A stretch of 64,000 nt of DNA from Amphibacillus sp052055485 (lineage in GTDB: Bacteria; Bacillota; Bacilli; Bacillales; Amphibacillaceae): NCBI RefSeq assembly GCF_052055485.1, contig NZ_CP197171.1, positions 2,046,001-2,110,000 of the forward strand, read 5' to 3'. The notes beneath the pieces are model-generated. The model was not told where the DNA came from and did no database searches. It saw nothing but the letters and a program-made list of their open reading frames with translations. Shown here piece after piece: positions 60,006 to 64,000 of the stretch. Position 1 is the stretch's first letter. Each line of letters opens with the position of its first letter. The position numbers and the translations under genes are program-made.

Positions 60006-62069
60006 ATGTTTAAACCTTTAAACGAAAAACTTTCAAAATTACTTCATGGAGCGGATTACAATCCAGAGCAATGGTTGGATTATCCTGAGATATTTGAAGA
60101 GGATTTACGCTTAATGAAGTTAGCCAATGTTAATGTGATGTCGATTGGGATGTTTTCATGGGCTAAGCTTGAGCCAGAGGAAGGAGTTTTTGACTTTAGC
60201 TGGCTGGATCGAGTCATGGATGGTCTGCATGAAAAGGGTGTATCTGTTTTTTTATCTACGCCGAGTGGAGCAAGGCCAACATGGATGTCGGAAAAATATC
60301 CTGAAGTGTTAAGAGTGTCTGAAAATCGTGTTCGTCATTTACATGGAGCACGTCATAATCACTGTTATACGTCACCTGTTTATCGAGAAAAAATAGCAAT
60401 CATAAATAGGAAGCTGGCGGAGCGTTATAGTAATCACCCAGCTATTGCCGGATGGCATATTTCAAACGAATATGGTGGTGAATGTCATTGTCATTATTGT
60501 CAAGAAGCATTTCGAGATTGGGTTAAAGCAAAGTATAAAACTTTAGCTGCATTAAATCATGCTTGGTGGACAACATTTTGGAGTCATACTTATACGAGTT
60601 GGTCACAGGTTGAATCACCAGCACCACATGGTGAGACAATGGTTCATGGTCAGAATTTAGATTGGAAGCGTTTTGTCACAGACCAGACGATTGACTTTTA
60701 CCGTCATGAGTTAAAACCTTTAAGAGAAAAGAACCCGAATATTCCCGCGACAACAAACTTTATGGTTCTGTTTGAAGGTCTGAATTATGATAAATTTGCT
60801 TCTGATGTTGACTTTATTTCATGGGATTCATATCCAACTTGGCATGATTCAGACGATGAACGAGATATCGCTGCTTTCACGGCGATGAATCATGACTGGT
60901 TCCGTTCACTAAAAGGCGGCCAACCTTTTTACTTAATGGAAAGTACGCCGAGCTCAACAAATTGGCAAAATATGAGTAAATTAAAAAAGCCAGGGATGCA
61001 TTTCTTGTCATCACTACAAGCGATTGCACATGGGTCAGATTCTGTTCAATATTTTCAATGGCGTAAAAGTCGCGGTTCAAGTGAGAAGCTCCATGGTGCT
61101 GTTGTCGATCATGTTGGACATGAGCATACACGCGTTTTCCAAGAAGTCGCAGAAGTTGGTGAAGCATTAGCTAAGCTAGAAGACCTGACAGGTGCCTCTG
61201 TTAAACCAGAGGTAGCAATTATCTTCGATACTGAAAATCGATGGGCGGTTAAAGATTCACAAGGACCAAGAAATATGGGGGTTCATTACGAACGAACGGT
61301 ACAAGAGCATTATCAAGCATTCTGGGAGCAGGGGATTCCAGTTGATGTGATCAGCATGGACCGTGATTTATCACAATACAAGTTAGTTGTTGCTCCAATG
61401 CTCTACATGGTTCGAGAAGGAGTAGGAGAGCGAGTTGAAGCATTTGTAGCTGCGGGTGGAACTTTTGTGACGACATATTGGTCGGGGATTGTTAATGAGA
61501 CGGATCTTACTTACCTAAATGGTTTCCCAGGTCCCCTTCGAAAAACGTTAGGGATTTGGTCAGAGGAAATTGATGGGCTTTATGATGATGAGTCTAATGC
61601 GATTAAATTGAATCAAAATAATCCACTTGGCTTAACGGGTGAATATGGTGTTCATGATTTATGTGATTTAATCCATCTAGAAGGTGCAGAAGCATTAGCC
61701 AATTATCAAAGTGATTTTTATCAAGGTCGTCCAGCATTAACGGTCAATCGATTGGGTAAAGGGGCAGCTTATTATATGGCGGCTCGACAAAAACTTGATT
61801 TCAACCGTGATTTCTATCGAGCACTAGCAAGAGACATAGGGTTAAAGCGCGTCATTGATCAAGACTTACCAGAAGGGGTAACGGCTCAATTACGTTCAAA
61901 TGAAACAACCGATTATGTTTTTGTAATGAATTTCAGTAACGAAGAACGAAAAGTATGGCTGGATCAAGTAGAGTACCAAGATGCATTAACTGAACAAAAG
62001 CTATCGGATCATCTGCTGTTAAAGCCATATGGAATTAAAGTCTTGTGTCGCCCAAAAGTAAAACGCTAA
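60006..62069 (+). CDS. ganA: beta-galactosidase, GH42
   Basis: A 687-residue cytoplasmic beta-galactosidase. Catalytic acid/base Glu155 in WHISNEYGGEC and nucleophile Glu312 in YLMESTPSSTNW. The zinc cluster cysteines 120, 160, 162 and 165 are present (HNHC, GECHCHYC). N-terminal LLHGADYNPEQWLDYPEIFEEDLRLMKLANVNV, a trimerisation domain near 395-600 (VAIIFDTENRWAVKD) and a C-terminal beta domain complete the family plan. GAAGGGATGG precedes the ATG. It ends the operon and would release galactose from imported galactobiose or galactotriose. Confidence 0.96.
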   Translation: MFKPLNEKLSKLLHGADYNPEQWLDYPEIFEEDLRLMKLANVNVMSIGMFSWAKLEPEEGVFDFSWLDRVMDGLHEKGVSVFLSTPSGARPTWMSEKYPEVLRVSENRVRHLHGARHNHCYTSPVYREKIAIINRKLAERYSNHPAIAGWHISNEYGGECHCHYCQEAFRDWVKAKYKTLAALNHAWWTTFWSHTYTSWSQVESPAPHGETMVHGQNLDWKRFVTDQTIDFYRHELKPLREKNPNIPATTNFMVLFEGLNYDKFASDVDFISWDSYPTWHDSDDERDIAAFTAMNHDWFRSLKGGQPFYLMESTPSSTNWQNMSKLKKPGMHFLSSLQAIAHGSDSVQYFQWRKSRGSSEKLHGAVVDHVGHEHTRVFQEVAEVGEALAKLEDLTGASVKPEVAIIFDTENRWAVKDSQGPRNMGVHYERTVQEHYQAFWEQGIPVDVISMDRDLSQYKLVVAPMLYMVREGVGERVEAFVAAGGTFVTTYWSGIVNETDLTYLNGFPGPLRKTLGIWSEEIDGLYDDESNAIKLNQNNPLGLTGEYGVHDLCDLIHLEGAEALANYQSDFYQGRPALTVNRLGKGAAYYMAARQKLDFNRDFYRALARDIGLKRVIDQDLPEGVTAQLRSNETTDYVFVMNFSNEERKVWLDQVEYQDALTEQKLSDHLLLKPYGIKVLCRPKVKR

Positions 62070-62102
62070 AAATTGAAGGGCTAGATCGGTTTTTATCAAC
62101 CC

Positions 62103-62144
62103 ACTAGATGTAGAAACTAGCTATGTTTTTACATCTAGTTTTTT
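62103..62144 (+). terminator. intrinsic terminator of the gan operon
   Basis: Perfect 10-bp stem ACTAGATGTA / TACATCTAGT with a 17-nt loop and a run of T. Confidence 0.93.
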
Positions 62145-62170
62145 CAATTTAAGACAATTGAAAAGAACAA

Positions 62171-62455
62171 TGTAGTTGATTGCAAATCGTAGAAGTTGAT
62201 TGTAAATCGCAGAACTTGACTGTATTTTCGCTAACTTGATTGCAAATCGCAGAACTTGACTGTATTTTCGCTAACTTGATTGCAAATCGCTGAACTTGAC
62301 TGTATTTTACGAAACTTGACTGCAAATCGCCGAACTTGACTGTATTTTCGTTAACTTGATTGCAAATCGTGAAAGTTGATTGCAAATTACAAAACTTGAG
62401 TACAAATCTATTAACTTAAATGTAAATGACTGAACTAGATAGGAAATTCCTGAGA
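62171..62455 (+). repeat. 20-bp tandem repeat array 3
   Basis: About 14 units of exactly 20 bp from 62176. The first units alternate between TTGATTGCAAATCG(C/T)NGAA(C/G) and TTGACTGTATTTTCGCTAAC; the last four are progressively diverged. Same orientation as the arrays at 12381 and 40511. Confidence 0.92.
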
Positions 62456-62624
62456 TTGTGAGCGGAAAATTTTTCTGCAAAGGATTCACAATCGTTTCTT
62501 TACACATAGATAAGAATTTAAAGTCAATAGAAAGGGGGACTCAGTTCCATTTTTTTCACAACTTACCCATTAAATTTGTTATAATAGATAAATGATATCA
62601 AACTTTTTATTGGAGGCGACGATT

Positions 62625-64000
62625 TTGAACTGGCAAACGACATTTGAAAAATGGGATCAATTCGAAGATTTAGATCGAGAACTACGTGACCAATTAAATG
62701 AAATGAAAGATGATCATAAGAAATTAGAAGATAGTTTCTACAAAAATTTGGAATTTGGTACGGGTGGCATGCGTGGTGAATTAGGTCCTGGATCAAATCG
62801 AATGAATATCTATACAATTCGTAAGGCTGCTGCTGGGCTCGCTCGGTATATTTTATCTGAGGGTGATCAAGCGGTAAAAAGGGGTGTTGCGATTGCTTAT
62901 GATTCTCGATTTAAATCACCACTTTTTGCGATGGAGGCGGCTAAAACTTTAGCCACCCATGGTATTCGAGCTTATGTTTTTGAATCATTGCGTTCAACAC
63001 CGGAATTATCATTTGCAGTTCGACATTTACATGCATATAGTGGGATCATGGTGACCGCAAGTCATAATCCGCCAGAATATAACGGTTTTAAAGTATATAA
63101 CAATGATGGAGGTCAAATTCCACTGGAGACAGCAGCTGAAATCATTGCACAGGTTAATCAGGTTGAAAATGAATTATTAGTAGAAGTGAAGGACGAGATG
63201 CAACTAAAAGCAGATGGCTTAATTGAAATGGTTGGTGAGCACATTGATAAAGCTTATCAAGAGAAGTTAACAGGCATTATTCAACAACCGGAAATGATTA
63301 ATGCTGTTGCAGATGATTTGAAAATTATCTTTACACCTCTACATGGGACAGGGAATGTTCCTGTTCGTCGTGCACTTCGAGCGATGGGTTTTAATCAGAT
63401 TGATGTTGTTCCTGAGCAGGAGCAACCAGATCCTAACTTTAGCACGGTCGAATCACCAAATCCTGAAGAACATGCTGCTTTTTCGTTGGCAATCAAACAA
63501 GGTGAAAAAACAGGTGCAGATATTTTAATCGGAACAGATCCTGATGCGGATCGGATGGGTGTAGCCACCAAGAATGAAACTGGCCATTATGTTGTGTTAA
63601 CCGGTAATCAAGTGGGGGCACTTATGCTTGATTACTTAATTGAAGCAAAGAAAAAACAAGGGACTTTAGCCCATAATGCTACTGTGTTAAAAACAATTGT
63701 CACAAGTGAGATTGGACGAGATATCGCTAAAGCTCATGGTATAGAAACGATCGATACATTAACAGGTTTTAAATTTATCGGTGAAAAAATTAAAGAATAC
63801 GAAGAAACAGGTGCTCATCAATTCTTATTTGGTTATGAAGAAAGTTATGGTTATTTAGTTGGCGATTTTGTTCGTGATAAAGATGCGATTCAAGCGAGTA
63901 TGCTCATTGCAGAAGTTGCTGCATTTTATAAAGAAAAAGGAATGACTTTATACCAAGGTTTGCAAGAAGTTTTTGCAAAGTATGGCTATTACTATGAATC
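62625..64000 (+). CDS. pgcA: alpha-phosphoglucomutase, N-terminal part
   Basis: Phosphohexomutase that interconverts glucose-6-phosphate and glucose-1-phosphate; the first 458 codons are in the window and the frame is still open at base 64000 (full family length about 570-580). Motifs: EFGTGGMRGELGPGSNRMN, GVAIAYDSR, MVTASHNPPEYNG with the phosphoserine at residue 146, GTDPDADRMG (metal site), TLTGFKFIGEKI, and GYEESYGYLVGDFVRDKDAI. GGAGGCG stands six bases before a TTG start at 62625; no better ATG is available. Together with the gan genes it could channel galactose-derived sugar phosphates, but it has its own promoter. Confidence 0.96.
   Translation, partial: MNWQTTFEKWDQFEDLDRELRDQLNEMKDDHKKLEDSFYKNLEFGTGGMRGELGPGSNRMNIYTIRKAAAGLARYILSEGDQAVKRGVAIAYDSRFKSPLFAMEAAKTLATHGIRAYVFESLRSTPELSFAVRHLHAYSGIMVTASHNPPEYNGFKVYNNDGGQIPLETAAEIIAQVNQVENELLVEVKDEMQLKADGLIEMVGEHIDKAYQEKLTGIIQQPEMINAVADDLKIIFTPLHGTGNVPVRRALRAMGFNQIDVVPEQEQPDPNFSTVESPNPEEHAAFSLAIKQGEKTGADILIGTDPDADRMGVATKNETGHYVVLTGNQVGALMLDYLIEAKKKQGTLAHNATVLKTIVTSEIGRDIAKAHGIETIDTLTGFKFIGEKIKEYEETGAHQFLFGYEESYGYLVGDFVRDKDAIQASMLIAEVAAFYKEKGMTLYQGLQEVFAKYGYYYE

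Larger units (their letters stand above)
62070..62624. other. 555-bp gap with terminator and 20-bp array
   Basis: Holds the gan terminator (62103-62144), the third tandem array (62171-62455), and the promoter region of pgcA with TATAAT at 62580-62585. The minus-strand frames over the array are chance products of the repeat. Confidence 0.8.

Noticed and set aside
62149..62507. Minus-strand open frames giving a pseudo-repetitive protein with ICNQ and ENTVKF units
   Set aside because: They are translations of the 20-bp array; three 20-bp units give a 20-residue period by arithmetic. No start signal.

Overview
The window reads as chromosomal DNA of a low-GC Gram-positive bacterium of the Bacillaceae type. 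The signs are strong AGGAGG-like ribosome binding sites with frequent GTG and TTG starts, an S-box (SAM-I) riboswitch, CcpA-type cre sequences, PRD/PTS regulators, lipoproteins with a lipobox, an LCP cell-wall ligase, a RelP-type alarmone synthetase and a PgcA-type phosphoglucomutase. The strongly acidic lipoprotein tails and the intergenic repeats recall halotolerant or alkaliphilic genera such as Amphibacillus or Gracilibacillus, but this genus guess is inference. No rRNA, tRNA or CRISPR array was seen.

Most of the window is a chain of sugar-uptake operons. 1-4289 is a muropeptide-sugar operon: PTS EIIC and EIIA, a small membrane protein, a BadF-type kinase fused to AnmK, and MupG. 5644-6207 is Tag glycosylase. 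6650-11764 is a LicR-like regulator followed by a cellobiose/chitobiose-type PTS with a ChbG deacetylase. 13288-18915 is rbsR-K-D-A-C-B for ribose, under an operator that also fits the cre consensus. 19114-22166 is a GlcNAc/glucose-type EIICB with a DUF7916-like protein and CutC. 22521-25260 is an ascorbate-type PTS with an UPF0309 SIS protein. A NagR-like GntR regulator (25365-26087) lies next to these two operons, and both carry the same 12-bp operator core, so they probably form one amino-sugar regulon. LrgAB follows.

The middle part (27580-43733) holds mainly single genes: a PRK06851-like ATPase, a DPBB-fold protein, PfkA, a chemoreceptor, a RimK-like ATP-grasp ligase, an acidic lipoprotein, a TnpB element broken by a tetranucleotide slip, an LCP protein, hemolysin III, RelP, gluconokinase and glucuronate isomerase. 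At 43955-49606 lies a methionine region: SAM-I riboswitch, the wreck of a transsulfuration enzyme, a MetE-like methyltransferase, and metN-metI-(UroD-like)-metQ. Then come ProC, a VOC protein, an aldose epimerase and a PRPP synthetase paralogue with an altered ribose-phosphate loop. An AraC regulator and ganS-P-Q-B-A (53987-62069) form a galactan operon in which the GH53 galactanase has no signal peptide. The window ends inside pgcA.

Three arrays of a 20-bp tandem repeat (12381, 40511, 62171) and at least seven copies of a mosaic intergenic repeat occupy most long gaps. The most promising leads are the UroD-like protein inside the MetNIQ operon, the NagR regulon with DUF7916, CutC and UPF0309, the 20-bp arrays, and the BadF-AnmK fusion.
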